From contig CM066312.1 of assembly GCA_033807775.1 (NCBI GenBank), forward strand, positions 25,579,696 to 25,643,695: a stretch of 64,000 nucleotides of DNA, read 5' to 3'. Shown piece after piece: positions 23,701-34,543 of the stretch. A program made the position numbers and the translations under genes. Numbering within the stretch: position 1 is the stretch's first letter; every line of letters begins with the position of its first letter. The stretch is from Saussurea involucrata (Eukaryota > Streptophyta > Magnoliopsida > Asterales > Asteraceae). The notes under the pieces were generated by a model. That model saw only the letters and a program-made list of their open reading frames with translations. It was not told where the DNA came from and made no database searches.

Positions 23701-24031
23701 GTTCTTGAAATATTTCGTTAGGAATGGCCATAATCAAAAGTCTAACTGCCTTAAGGTCATTTTCCATTTGAAGTTTCTCTTCATCAGTAAACCCGGTGGT
23801 TTTAGGTTTAAGATAAGCAGGAATCTCAGTAGTAGTTTCTGTTGTGGGTACACGTGGAACCAAAACCATGGGTTTGCAAGGTCCATCCATGACAGAACGC
23901 ATTAAATCTCTGTCCATCCCATCAAGGAAGTTAACCATCCTAATCTTCCATTGAGGATATTCATCTCTCGGAATAGTAGGAGGCTTGGTCAGAGAACCAA
24001 CAGTATAAATGGCGTTGATGTTGTTAGCCAT
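20756..24031 (-). pseudogene. SIRE-A gag, broken
   Basis: It starts at ATG 24,031 (MANNINAIYTVGSLTKPP), close in sequence to SIRE-B gag. The N-terminal domain is open to 23,528 and then continues in another frame (23,534-23,295). One CCHC knuckle (CFRCGKPGHFSANC) is at about 22,865-22,907 in a third frame. The C-terminal part (22,639-20,966, 557 codons) is open and in the original frame, beginning with about 190 residues of strongly heptad-like Lys/Glu/Leu coiled coil. 20,962-20,756 is the in-frame tail toward protease, after one stop. Since both ends share one frame, the ancestor probably had a single gag-pol ORF. Confidence 0.85.
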
Positions 24032-24296
24032 TTTTCAGAAAAACAGAGTATAATGGTTTCAAACGATTTTGAAAGAGAATAAGTTGAAAGTAAGTGAACA
24101 GTAACCAATGGAACAGTAATGAACAGTAGATAAGATCTTTAAACTAGGCTGGAAAGCTTAAATGAGAGATATAATAACTTTTAAACTAGTAAATTGTAAA
24201 ACAAAGTGTACTAGGAAGCTTTGAATCACACACACAATCAACAACAGTGAATCAACCTTGGTAGATTGGATTGTTTGATTTAAGAAAATCAAGCTA

Positions 24297-24308
24297 GCTC
24301 TGATACCA
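24297..24308 (-). other. SIRE-A primer-binding site (initiator Met tRNA)
   Basis: TGGTATCAGAGC on the minus strand, two bases from the LTR end at 24,311. Confidence 0.92.
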
Positions 24309-24310
24309 AC

Positions 24311-25033
24311 TGTAGGTTCCCAGATTCACGTTGCATCACAATAATGGTAAGAAAATAGACAGCGGAAGCATATTAAATAAAGCCATTAATGTGAGTGATT
24401 GTATAAACGATATAATAACTGTGAGTATCAAATATAGAACAGTAATAATGATAACAAGATCAAGTATAAAAGCTGCTCGTATATTGATAATGAATCACAC
24501 CAAGAACACGTTCAAGTGTGTGTTCGGAAATCTCACATGACACAATATCGTACGGAGATAGTGCTATGGAATACTGCAGTGTGTGCTTTAACAATTGTGG
24601 AAAACTATTCTTCCAAAAGCTTACAATCGTTTGTTCCACTACCTCACTATTTATAGCCCTGATAAAGTGTAGACGGTGTACTATCGTGCCCTGGAATGAC
24701 ACGTGGAAAGTGTGTCTCCTTTCTTTAGGGCATACGTGGAAAGTATGGACACGTGTCTGACACTTACGATTTCTTACGAGACTTAGGCACCAAAAAGGTC
24801 TTCACTTCACCAGAGCTCATTAGACCAGAGCTCTGTTTGTCTTTGGGTATGAACAGTTCTTCTGTTGATCTTCTGCCAGAGCTCTGTTGAGCTCTGTTGG
24901 TTCCACCAGAACTCTGTTGAGTTCTGTTGGTCTTCTTGATGAGTTTCTTCTAAGTCTTCTGCTTGATCTTTGTTGGTCTTCTGACTTGATAATATTTTCA
25001 ATACTTTTACATAAGAGATACTTGGGGCTAACA
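24311..25033 (-). repeat. SIRE-A 5' LTR
   Basis: 723 bp from TG at 24,311 to CA at 25,033. It adjoins the PBS on one side and SIRE-C coding sequence on the other. A TATA box (TATAAATA on minus) lies at about 24,648-24,655. The 24,810-24,935 section is dense in CAGAGCTCTG palindromes. The partner LTR is outside the window, so the boundary rests on the PBS, the TG/CA ends and the SIRE-C junction. Confidence 0.88.
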
Positions 25034-25637
25034 GATACGGTTAACGGTTCAATGTTTCAATGTTTCTCAAGAAGATCGCAAATAAACACTCATTCGCGGT
25101 AGCTTTGAAAGTTGATCTCGTTTGAACTAACGAAGAAGGATCACCTATTATTTGATGAATAGGATGAGCTTTCGTCCATTTTATCGAGTGTGGGTGTGGA
25201 ACATAAGATGACTGAACATTGTCAATATTAGCATGTACTTCTTCATCAACCAATGGTACAGGAACTTCAACATTTGTAGTTTCTGGAGGAGTATCATTTG
25301 TACGAATTGGTTCTCCAGAAGGTTCTAATGATTGATGAGGTTCAGATGTAGCATTAACTGAAGATACATCTATTTGTGTTGGAACATCCACAGATGTAGG
25401 GATAGAGTCTTGTGTAACAGCGTTCTTCGGTAAAGTATTGTCCGAAGCAGGAGTAGAAACATCAACAACTGTTGTGTGAGTTGTATCCGGTATTGTATTG
25501 ACATTGACAGCGGAATCAGTTGTGGATGCTCGTTTCTTCTTGTTAAGAACATTAGAAGAAGGATTGTAAGTACCATAATACTCATCGTAAAATTCTTCAA
25601 ATAACATATCAAGATCAGATAAATTCGTAAAATTCAT
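25034..25637 (-). pseudogene. SIRE-C: pol integrase-RT linker fragment of a third Copia element
   Basis: A 198-codon open stretch (25,637-25,041) matches the linker between integrase and RT of the other copies: SDLDMLFEEF near its start, a long Ser/Thr/Pro-rich acidic stretch, then IKWTKAHPIHQIIGDP and VQTRSTF, ending NECLFAIFLRNIE. It stops just where the SIRE-A LTR begins (25,033). The 5' side ends abruptly at about 25,637, so gag and integrase are missing; the 3' part should lie beyond the left end of the window, after the missing SIRE-A 3' LTR. It is closer in sequence to SIRE-J (44,261-45,109) than to SIRE-A or B. Confidence 0.8.
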
Positions 25638-27248
25638 TCATTCATCATCCAACAGTGTGTTTAATTTCAGTTTATCTCTGAATGGTTCAAAGATACCAAG
25701 TCATGGTTTTCATTAGTATTGAAATCTCATTGAAGTGGGTTAATCTCAATTAGTAGATGGTGATGAGCATGATCAGGTTGGGTGAGGTTAGTTCTGAATG
25801 TGTGGCTAAAAATAGTTCTTCTGTGACTCCTGGAACCCTCCCATATGATATTTCAAACAAACCCCAACCCATTAATTACAACAAGATGCAACATTGATAT
25901 CAGAGAATGTGTAGGCAAAATGTTCAATAATGTTTTATATCACTTATAATGTTTTTAGTTTCATGTTTGATATATGTTTATCGTTCATTCATTCATCATC
26001 CAACAGTGTGTTTAGTTTCATGTTCAATGAGTATTGGTTGTTAAACCTTATAGGAAAGCATCCCGACAGTATTAAAGTGTTTGTCTCATATAGTTCACTA
26101 ATGTTCATCTGTCTTCATGTGTAGGCAAAATGTGTCGGCAAAATGTTTAATAATGTTTACACAAAATGTGTAGGTTGAATGGATAAGGTTAAATGTTTGT
26201 ACATGTTCATTTGTATTCATAGAACCTAAATTTTGTGATGTTCACTTTGGTTCATACATAGGGTTGGGTTCATCCATGTTCATACATACTTACACGAACC
26301 TTTATGAACAGTCTTTATCATTCGCATCTTCCATGTTCATATTATTTCTTGTATACTTGGGTTCATCCATGTTCATTCACAATCAAGTTAAAACTACAAG
26401 TTAATGAAAATAAATAATTCTTATAATAAAAAGTGCAACAAAAAAATTAATAATGAAAAGTTAATGAAAATAAATCTTATAAAATTTGATAAATATGAAT
26501 TAATTAAAATTAAAAAGTACATAAATCTAAAGATATAACTTTAAGGGATTCAAAATTTTAAATAGTGTTTTTGTTACAATTATATCCTTAACGGGGTGAC
26601 ATGGTTGGTTAAATTGAATGCAAAAGATTATTTGTCTTTTTAACCAAATTATGAAATTTGTTACGTTTTCGAAGGAGCAGAATTCAATCCATCGACTCAT
26701 GCAAAGGAATAATCAAATTGCATTCAAAGAAACATTCATTTCATGAATTGAACCAAACAAATGGATTGACCATTCCAACCCCCTTTAAAATCCCATGAAC
26801 TAAACATCACTAAAATTAATACATGTTCACCAGTTTTTAAAATCGCATAAATACACCATTCCATTTTAATCAAATTAATTATCATATATGAAATATATTT
26901 TTCATCTGTGTATTAGCTAATTAAGGTGAGTAAAATTAAATCGCAAATGCAACAACCAACCAACCAAGAAATAAAGAAAACCAACGTGTAAATATGCATT
27001 ACAGCATTTCCAATCTACATATCCTCAATCTCGGTATCCAAAACCAAACCAAACTTCACTAGAAAAAAACTTTATAAGAAAAAAATAATAAAATTGAAAA
27101 AACATCTCTGTTTTCTCACAGTTTCAAAGCAGAAGCAGAAAACAACAGCTACAGATATGGATTTCACATTCATCATATACATGACCATGAACAACAACTA
27201 CCTATCTGTATCGAAAACCATATCTAGCTCATACATCACCTCTTGGCT
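25638..27248. other. AT-rich intergenic DNA with GTTCAT-rich repeats
   Basis: I see no supported gene. A 38-bp section at 25,634-25,671 (TTCATTCATTCATC, then CCAACAGTGTG) recurs at 25,983-26,020. From 25,980 to 26,390 short GTTCATCCATGTTC-like words are dense; similar words fill the loop of TIR-F (37,560-38,240) and occur inverted at 27,420-27,480. These may be remnants of a TIR-F relative. 26,390-26,590 and 26,785-27,090 are plain AT-rich sequence. Confidence 0.5.
26592..26784. mobile_element. Probable MITE with imperfect terminal inverted repeats
   Basis: About 190 bp. The left end GGGGTGACATGGTTGG and the right end, read inverted, GGGGTTGGAATGGTC are imperfect inverted repeats, and internal segments are also inverted (TTGAATGCAAAAGATTATTTG-like against AATAATCAAATTGCATTC). 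Flanks are TTAA-like, which would suit a Harbinger-derived MITE, but the TSD is not clear. Confidence 0.4.
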
Positions 27249-27803
27249 ATGGCTATGCCTATTCAGTGGAGCACCTACTTCGACTGGGCCCTCAGCTCCA
27301 TCTCCATCATCCTCTGCAATGCTTCCGGCCCACCATCAGTAACTGACAAAATCATTCATTCGCTATTATTATATATAAATCTTAATTCAACTTACTAAAG
27401 TGGTTGAATTCTTAGGATGAACAAACATCAATGAACATGGATGAATGGAACAAACAGGGCACTCGTTGAACATGGATATTTGAAGACAACATTCAATTCA
27501 TGATAGTGCGAAAAATACTTGATAAAAATTAATTGAAAACATTATGTGTTGCAAACTAGAAGGCAACATATGTGTTAATTTACGTATGTAAATGTGCAGA
27601 CACAGTAGTTGTTGCTGGTAGACGTGAAGGTCCTGCAAGAGAAGGTATTGCATATTTTAAATCTGATAGGTTGTTCAACACTTATATGTTTATTAACTAA
27701 CAACTAGCAAAAGAAATGATGATAAGTATGTAACTTGTATGTATGATCAGCAACAGCAGCTGAGGAAAAAGAAGCAGTTAATTGCAGAACATGTAATAAA
27801 TAA
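27249..27803 (+). pseudogene. Possible short three-exon gene remnant of unknown function
   Basis: Candidate exon 1 (27,249-27,338) starts with ATG (MAMPIQWSTYFDWALSS) and is GC-richer than its surroundings. Candidate exon 2 (27,600-27,644) and exon 3 (27,751-27,803) are bounded by AG before and GT after, and join in frame to give VVVAGRREGPAREG followed by ATAAEEKEAVNCRT and a stop. The exon 1 donor (TCA then GTAACT) leaves a one-base frame mismatch with exon 2, so either the true boundary differs or the gene is damaged. I do not recognise the protein. It could be a captured gene fragment or chance. Confidence 0.25.
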
Positions 27804-27810
27804 ATACATA

Positions 27811-27914
27811 ATCAATCGAATGTCATGGCTAGATTTTGAGTTAACAAAGTTAATGCTTTTTTATAGCATCTATCATTGCAAAAACAATTAATCGAATATC
27901 ATGGCTAGATTTTG
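27811..27914. repeat. Short direct repeat
   Basis: A segment of about 28 bp (AATCGAATGTCATGGCTAG context, 27,812-27,839) recurs with few changes at about 27,888-27,914. Origin unknown. Confidence 0.5.
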
Positions 27915-27981
27915 TCCGATTAGCGTATGGGTTCATATTTCGCAGAGCGTCATAAACATTGAATTTATTCCATGCATGACT

Positions 27982-29387
27982 TGTTGGGTTTCGACGGGAT
28001 CGCAGCGGAAAAACATACAAACATATAAACAAGAAAATTAACTTCGAAACCCTACAAGCCCGGATCCGTAACGAACAAAATAAAGACCAAAAACCAACCA
28101 TAGGGGGTTTAGAAAAATACCTCAAGTGGTTGTATCGGGATGAAATCAGAGCACAAGAAACCAACATAGGTCTCCTCTAGAAGTATCCACACGTGAGTAC
28201 GGTACGTCTCCCTAACGATTGCTAGCCCACGAGAACCAAAAACTCAATACACACAAAATCGATTTGTGTGTGTTTGTGTGTGTGTTCGTCGATCAATAGG
28301 AGAGGGAAGGGAGAGAGATTTCAATCTTGTTCTCCAAGTTTTTGCAAAAACTAAATTAACCTCAACCTAATTAAGATAAGTTTAAATACTCTCTCATTCC
28401 ATAAATGGTTCGGGCCTTTAGTTTAACTTTAAACTCTAATGGGCTTTAAGCCTTTTATTAATTATTAACATAATAATTAATGTATTAGCTTAAATATTAC
28501 TTTTTAGATGTTGGCCCTTTCGGTTTTAATTATTAACATAATAATAATTATTCGAATTAAGTCCACTATATAACTAACATAATTATATATTCGCACGCGT
28601 ATATAGTTTTGGTTCACGACCATCATGGATTCATGGTCAATTCGAGGACTACGCACTCTATGCATGCGCCCCTCATAGGTTCACTTGATGTCAGTAGTGT
28701 TTTCATGTGACGTGGGCATAGAGAAACCTACAATCTTCCAATTGCACACGACGCATAAAATACAGACAATGGTTATGTGTCTAGCAATGCGTCACCGCCC
28801 CTAAAGTCAAATGAATATGTGATTTCCAAGCTCTTATTGATATAATCAATAACATGAGCAGAATATTTCTTATCCTTTTGCTACACGATATCTCATATTG
28901 AACTCAAGGCATAGATCAGGCTCATCCTTGGTTGTTCAATAATTATGTTTCTCGATCCCGATATTTGTTAAGTAAACGAATACTATTGGTTCAATCAATA
29001 CACTCGTGTGTGGCCACATAATTCTCAATTTATATCATCGAGGGGCCTAGAGATTTCTCTCTCATCATGAGAGGATCAAATTCCATATTGCATGCATAAG
29101 ACTCTTACACAACTTACATTGTACCTAAAATAGCCCTTATAATCACCCGGTTAAAGGTAACGTTAAGTATATACTTGTGCTTGAGGTCCCAATATGCACC
29201 TCATGTCTGGGGATAAAAGAACACATTATCATTTCAAGACTCACTTTATGACGTCCATCTATGAAGTGATCTTAAACACGGGTCTATCCAACACTTGAAC
29301 CCCACAAGTGCAAGTGACTCTGGTTGCACCCCGTACTGGCCCAACTTGATTATGACCAGACTTCACAATAATCTTAGTTTGTTACCA
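27982..29387 (-). repeat. LTR of Copia element M (right boundary approximate)
   Basis: In plus orientation it begins TGTTGGGTTTCGACGGGATC, a typical Copia LTR edge. I place the other end at about 29,387, where the minus strand has a purine-rich CTGGGGGAC followed by TGGTAAC. Contains a TG microsatellite at 28,262-28,290. No second copy is in the window, so the right boundary is an inference. Confidence 0.55.
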
Positions 29388-29619
29388 GTCCCCCAGTAAC
29401 AATCGACCATGGATCATTTTAAATAATATCATATTATTTATGGATTTAAACATGTTAATATAGAACACAATGAAATGTAGTGTAATGACATACCCCGTAT
29501 GCATAAAACATATAGAATTGCATTGCTTAATGTTCTAAGAGTATACTGAATTACAGATCAATTCAAACACGTATAAGTCTTAAACCTATAGAGCTAGTGT
29601 GAACATCATGCTTTCTCTA

Positions 29620-30535
29620 ACTCATAGGTTTAGTGAATGGATTTGTCGGATTATCTTCTGATCGAACTTTGCAAACCTTAACATCCTCTCGATGGATCAT
29701 CTCTCGAATGATGTGATATTTTCTCAAAATGTGTTTGGACCGCTGATGAGACCTTGGTCCATTTGCTTGAGTTGTGGCACCCTCGTTATCACAGTAGATC
29801 TAGACGGGTCCATTAATTCTAGGAACCACACCAAGGTCTGTGATGAATTTCTTCATCCACACGGCCTCCTTCCCGGTGTCTGAAGCAACCAGGTATTCTG
29901 ATTCTGTAGTCGAATCTACAATCGTGCTCTGCTTAAAGCTCTTCCAATTTACAACACCACCATTCAGTGTAAACACAAAACTTGATTGTGACCTGAAGTC
30001 ATCACGATCGGTTTGAAAGCTACCATATGAGTATCCTCGAACGCACAGATCTCCTTCTGTACCACCGTATAGCAGGAACATATCCTTAGTCCTTCTCAGG
30101 TACTTGATGATATTCTTTACTGCTACCCAGTGAGCTTCACCCGTGTTTGACCGGTATCTACTAGTCATGTTCAAAGTATAAGATACGTAAGATCTAGTAC
30201 ATATCATGACATACATTATGGATCAAATTAGTGAATCATAAGGAACACCCTTCATGCGATCTATATCTTACTTTGTGGAAGGACATTGAGACTTGCTCAA
30301 TTGTACACCATGAACCATTGGAAAATTTCCTCTCTTGGAACTCTCCATCTTGAAGCGTTTCAAGACCTTGTAAATGTATGTACTTTGGCTTAATCCAATT
30401 AAGCGCTTAGGTCTATCCCGATAGATCTTTATTCCAAGGATATAGGCGGTCTCTCCCAAGTCTTTCATCGCGAAAAATTTCCCTAGCCAAGATTTGATCG
30501 CGCTGTGTTTCATCATGTTCATCAATCAAATGAAC
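29620..30535 (-). pseudogene. Copia element M pol remnant: RT end and RNase H
   Basis: The first piece (30,525-30,268) carries WLGKFFAMKDLGETAYILGIKI and IGLSQSTYIYKVLKRF, typical of the Copia RT C-terminus. The second (30,216-29,800) carries the RNase H block with HWVAVKNIIKYLRRTKD, VNWKSFKQSTIVDSTTESEY and KEAVWMKKFI, and similarity continues to NPTNPFTKP-like sequence near 29,630. Both are in the same frame with a stop between them. YTDSD, the usual RNase H catalytic motif, is replaced by YSYGS, so it is inactive. Confidence 0.8.
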
Positions 30536-30856
30536 ATCTATGTCTACTCTCCTCAACGTCGTTACAAACAACTTGATCGCTCATGTTCATGATGCAACAA
30601 TATGAATTCATACACTAATTTGATACTAAAAACTTACAAAATATTTGAGAATTAATAATATAGCTAGAATCAAGAAAACATTGATGTTTGTAACTCTCTC
30701 AATAAATGAATGTCATACAACAAATACATGCAATTCCATCCATGCCCCTATTTAATGGTTGGATACACATTTGAAACCACGATGTAAAATGACTTCCTAT
30801 AGGTTGATTGGAGTTAACAAAGTTAGCACAAAATGCGAGGTTAACAAATGAACCTA

Positions 30857-30860
<4 letters not shown>
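30536..30860. other. AT-rich sequence, with a possible second TIR-F-family end
   Basis: There is no gene. The stretch 30,797-30,842 (GGAGTTAACAAAGTTAGC, then GAGGTTAACAAATG) resembles the right end of TIR-F (46,893-46,928) in the same orientation. The TA array may therefore lie between two related transposon ends. Confidence 0.35.

Positions 30861-30903
<43 letters not shown>
30861..30903. repeat. (TA)n microsatellite at the left end of TIR-F
   Basis: About 21 TA units directly abutting the TIR-F end. Confidence 0.95.
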
Positions 30904-30907
<4 letters not shown>

Positions 30908-31161
30908 AACCAAAAAAAAGGTATTAACTTTGTTAACCTATTTGTAGTCGTTGATCAAATACATGTGTGGTTGTGATGAAATCTTGGTGTGACATTTATT
31001 ACAATATTAGTCAAAACATAAAAAATCAAAGGAACGCTTTGTGATAAGGGTTAAGTTGGTATTTCATAAATAGTTTTTTTAGTTTTTTTTCTAAGATTTT
31101 TAAGTGCGGAGTTACAAAAATCAATAATTGATGGGGGAGTTACAATATTGATATAGGTTTC
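30904..31161 (+). repeat. TIR-F left arm, outer part
   Basis: Inverted match to about 46,735-46,928. A conserved word is GTTGGTATTTCATAAATAG (31,050-31,070), inverted at about 46,808-46,828. Divergence between arms is considerable. Confidence 0.75.
31157..31161. repeat. Target-site duplication GTTTC, left copy (element D)
   Basis: Matches 37,258-37,262 exactly. Confidence 0.93.
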
Positions 31162-32391
31162 TGTTGGTCCCAGCTATGGATTAGCAATGGTAAACAAGTA
31201 TTGTAGAAGGGGGGGTTGAATACAATACACAAAAATTTCACTTAATTTAATTCTTTTATTGAAAAACTTCAAATAAGAATTACACACAGAAACTATTGAT
31301 TGTTGTGGAACAGAACAGATAAAATCTACTCAAACAATCTAACACACAGTCACACAGAGAATGAAGAACAATTGTAACACACTAAGAAAACAAATGAACT
31401 TCTTGAGAGAGAAAGGCCAGCACTTGAAAGCTTGAGAGTCTGTAAAACTGGTTGTTTGCAAGGTTGAAGATGATCTCCTTATATAGTGCCTCATGCATTA
31501 AATGCATGGACACTTGTCAAGCAGGGCTTGGATGGCAGGATGGAAGCAGCTCTTCTGAAAAGTACTGGGATGTACTTTTGTCTTTGTATGTTTTGTCTTG
31601 AAGCGTTGACCTCTTGTTGAATCTGAACTTTCTTCAAAGAGATAACAAATCCAAAGACCTCTTTTTCTGATCCTTAGATTATATCTCTGTCATTGCAAGA
31701 TATCTCAAATATTTTGCAGAGAGAGCAGAATATACCTGTTGTAAACTGTTGGCCTAGGATGTCTTCAAGGATATCCTGCCGATCATATCTTCAAGAGATT
31801 CTTCAGATCAAGTCTTTAACATCTTCAAGAGATCCTGGAGATCAAGACTAGGAGATCCTGGAGATCAAGTCTTGGAGATCCTGGAGATCAAGTCTAGGAG
31901 ATCCTGGAGATCAAGTCTTTACCATCTTCAGGAGATCCTGGAGATCAAGTCTTTAACATCTTCAACATATCCTGCCGATCATGTCTTCAACATCTTTAAG
32001 AGATCCTGCATATCATGTCTTCAACATCTTCAAGAGATCCTACCGATCAAGTCTTCAAGATTTTCCTTGCTCTTCAAGTGTACTGGCCTGAAACCTTAGG
32101 ACCTTGTACTGGCTTGAAACCTTAGGACCTTGTACTGGCCTAAAACCTTAGGACCTTGTACTGGCCTAAAACCTTAGGACGTCCCAAGTAGCAGCTTAAT
32201 CTTTGGTTGAGAAATATATCTTCAATCCGCCTTGAAGATATACTTCTACTTTGTTTCTTCGGTTGATCTTCGACTTCACCGAACATTTTTATACAATTAA
32301 ACTGCTTGTAAAGAACCTAGAAATTATTCTAAGTATGAACTGTGTAAAATTGAGAGACTGAGGTCATCTTCAAATCTTAAGTGACCCAACA
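31162..32391 (-). repeat. Element D 3' LTR
   Basis: 1,230 bp with TG...CA ends. A TATA box (TATATAAGG on minus) is at about 31,477-31,485. Two internal tandem arrays are present: GATCCTGGAGATCAAGTCTT-like units (about 31,770-32,065) and four units of about 27 bp containing ACCTTAGGACCTTGTACTGG (32,083-32,183). Copy number differs from the other LTR. Confidence 0.95.
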
Positions 32392-32403
32392 ATCTCCCCC
32401 TAT
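32392..32403 (-). other. Element D polypurine tract
   Basis: The minus strand reads AATAGGGGGAGAT directly before the 3' LTR, nearly identical to the SIRE-B tract. Confidence 0.85.
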
Positions 32404-34543
32404 TTGAGGATGACATCCATACTTAGAATCTGAGAAGTAAACACTGAATAATTCATTTTTGACCCTTGTTTACTCTTTTGGGTTCTTTTCACATAGTCCA
32501 TTCTTTTTGTTCTTTTTGGATTTTTTTTTTGTATCCGACATTTACAAGTAAAAAGAAATGGTAAAGTATATTGTACAAACAAATGAAAGAAAAAGGAATT
32601 AAGTATAGACAATATGAACATAACAAAAATTACTTGCATCTTTGGAGGGACAAGTTGAAACTTGTGTCTGCTTGAGGATTCTTCATTTTGATCAGAAGCC
32701 CTGAGGATTCTTTGAGGGAGGGTTGAGTTTGAGTGAATCAGCCTCAGGATGCTTATGGCCATCTCTTGCATCTCCTTTCTTTTGTTGGCATCTTCAGCTC
32801 TTCCTGTTCAGCATCATCATCCTTTGTCTTTGTTTTGCTCCCCCTCAGTTAGATCAGTCGGTCTTTGTGTTTCTCCCCCGTTGTTAGATTTGCCCGGACT
32901 GATGTGCTCCCCCTTGACCGGTCCGCCGATTTTCTCATTTTTTTTTTGAGTTTGACGCTGGATATGAGTACTGAGGGGTTGATGTTGCTCCCCCTCAGAT
33001 GAATTCTCCCCCTCAGCGGCCGACGAAGGAGAAACACTAAGATGAAATATCGGCCATGATGTAGAAAAATCGGCAGCTGATGTGTAATTTTTTTTTTGAA
33101 GCTATACATAAAGTCAGGATAAGAGAAAGATGGAAGATGAGAGATGTGAAGAAATGAGAGGAAAAAATATGTTGGGTAATAAGATGTAGAGAAGGTTGAG
33201 TGTGATAGGAGATATAAGGTTTAGGGTGTAGGATGAGATGTATGAAGAATAGAAAAAGTAGGAGAGAGAGAGAGAGAAGGGAGTGAGTCTTAAAAAAAAG
33301 ATGAGGGTTATGGGAAGGGTGGGTTTCGGTGGGGGGTGTGGGGTAAAATCTCGGCCAAAAATTGAGAGAAAAGGTAAAAAATGTAACCCAAAAAAAATTA
33401 CTAGGAGAAGGGTGTTGAGGGTGTTAGCATGCACGTCGATGTGGGGGAGTTTAGGCATGCACGTCGGTGGGGTGGAGGGGAAGCATGCACGTCGGTGGGT
33501 GTGGGGTAGGAGCATGCACGTCGGTGGGGTGTGGGGAGAGCATGCACGTCGGTGGTGGTGGCGTCGGTAGGGTGTGGCGTCGGTGCTAGGGTGTGGCGTC
33601 GGTGGGGGAGGGGGGTGAGTGGCGTCGGTGGGGGGAGAGGCGTCGGCAGCTTGGTCGGCGGTGGGTGTTGTCGGCGGCAAAGGAGTCGTCGGCGGGGTGA
33701 AGGTAGCCGACAAGAGGGTTTATTTTTTTTTTTGGTTGGTTGTCTTAGTTGGCTAGGATAGTTTGTAAGGGGATGTGTATGATATGGGTCTTAGAAAAAT
33801 TTATAGGAGAAGAGAGATGGTAAGGTGAAGGTAAGAAAAGAAAGGGCGAAGGTAGGATAGAGGTAGGTTTGGGTAGAAAAGATAATGGATGGTTAGGTTG
33901 GATTTGACTTGGATTGATGAAGGTAAAAAGGTAAGTATGTTTGGTGTGTGAGGCAAAAGGTAAGGATTTTATTGGGATAGGTAAAAGTAGAAAAAGGAGA
34001 GTAGAGGAGAAGAATTAGAAAGAAAAATAGATGGACTTTTCTTGTAACTGATAAAAATCAATACGATAAATTTTTAACTGATAAAAATATATACATAATT
34101 TTTTTTTTGATTTTTCTATTTTCTTTTTCTCTCTTTTTTTTTTGACTTTTTTTTTATTTTTCTTTTCTCTCTTTCGGAAGATTGTTGAGAAAGATCTTCA
34201 GAAGATTTGTGGGAAGCAAACATCTTCAATCTTCAAGAGTAATCTTCAGATGTGGGTCTTCAAGTCATCTTCAAAAAGTGATCTTCAAGACCAGGAGGTT
34301 GTTTCACATAGACCTCTTTCAAATTGAGAGAGTTCTTCTTTCATTACAGTGACCCAACATGGATCTGCCAAGCCTTCTTCAAATTTCTTTGGGTTTTATA
34401 AAAGACAAAAGATTCACATAGAAGGGAGAGAAGGGAATATTTGGTGAGTGTGAATATTTAGTGGGATGGAGGAGGGAGGAGGTGTTTGAATGGAACAAGA
34501 AAGGTGAGGATTAGAAGTAAAGACATCTTTAGTAGATTACCTG
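32404..34543 (-). other. Element D non-coding interior: PPT repeats, GTCGGTGG array, poly-T runs
   Basis: It occupies the place of pol but has no domain I can recognise. From 32,830 to 33,015 there are six CTCCCCC motifs (PPT-like on the minus strand), including 32,840, 32,873, 32,910, 32,990 and 33,006. At 33,427-33,720 units built on GCATGCACGTCGGTGG repeat about five times and then degrade into GTCGGTGG repeats. Runs of 9 to 12 T recur at about 32,939, 33,090, 33,723, 34,100 and 34,137. The 199-codon open frame over the array is low-complexity and not credible. Confidence 0.7.

Larger units (their letters stand above)
1..25033 (-). mobile_element. SIRE-A: Sirevirus-type Copia element, split by SIRE-B and cut by the window edge
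   Basis: This Copia LTR retrotransposon reads on the minus strand. Its order is 5' LTR (24,311-25,033), initiator-Met PBS (24,297-24,308), gag (24,031 to about 20,966), protease and integrase (20,749 to about 18,919), RT-RNase H (5,251 to 3,645), a spacer, a TATA box and a third ORF running off the left edge. SIRE-B occupies 5,252-18,913; removing it and one copy of AGCAC makes the integrase-RT linker continuous (W-TKDHP, LIIG, then VKTRSAT). The 3' LTR lies outside the window. Long coiled-coil gag, Met PBS, an extra 3' ORF and repeated internal polypurine motifs are the grounds for the Sirevirus/SIRE assignment. The element is decayed, with many stops. Confidence 0.85.
27982..30535 (-). mobile_element. 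Copia element M: truncated 3' end (RT C-terminus, RNase H, 3' LTR)
   Basis: The minus-strand order is the end of RT (30,525-30,268), RNase H (30,216 to about 29,620), a short 3' tail, a PPT-like tract and an LTR (about 29,387-27,982). The 5' part is absent; coding similarity stops near 30,535. This Copia lineage is distinct from the SIRE elements. Target duplication cannot be seen because one end is lost. Confidence 0.75.

Noticed and set aside
27850..28167. A 105-codon minus-strand open frame
   Set aside because: It crosses the LTR edge of Copia element M at 27,982 and has no recognisable domain.
33114..33713. A 199-codon minus-strand open frame inside element D
   Set aside because: It is Pro/Thr/His/Ser-rich at one end and Leu/Ser/Ile-rich at the other because it reads through the GTCGGTGG array and purine-rich DNA. 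No domain, and composition explains it.
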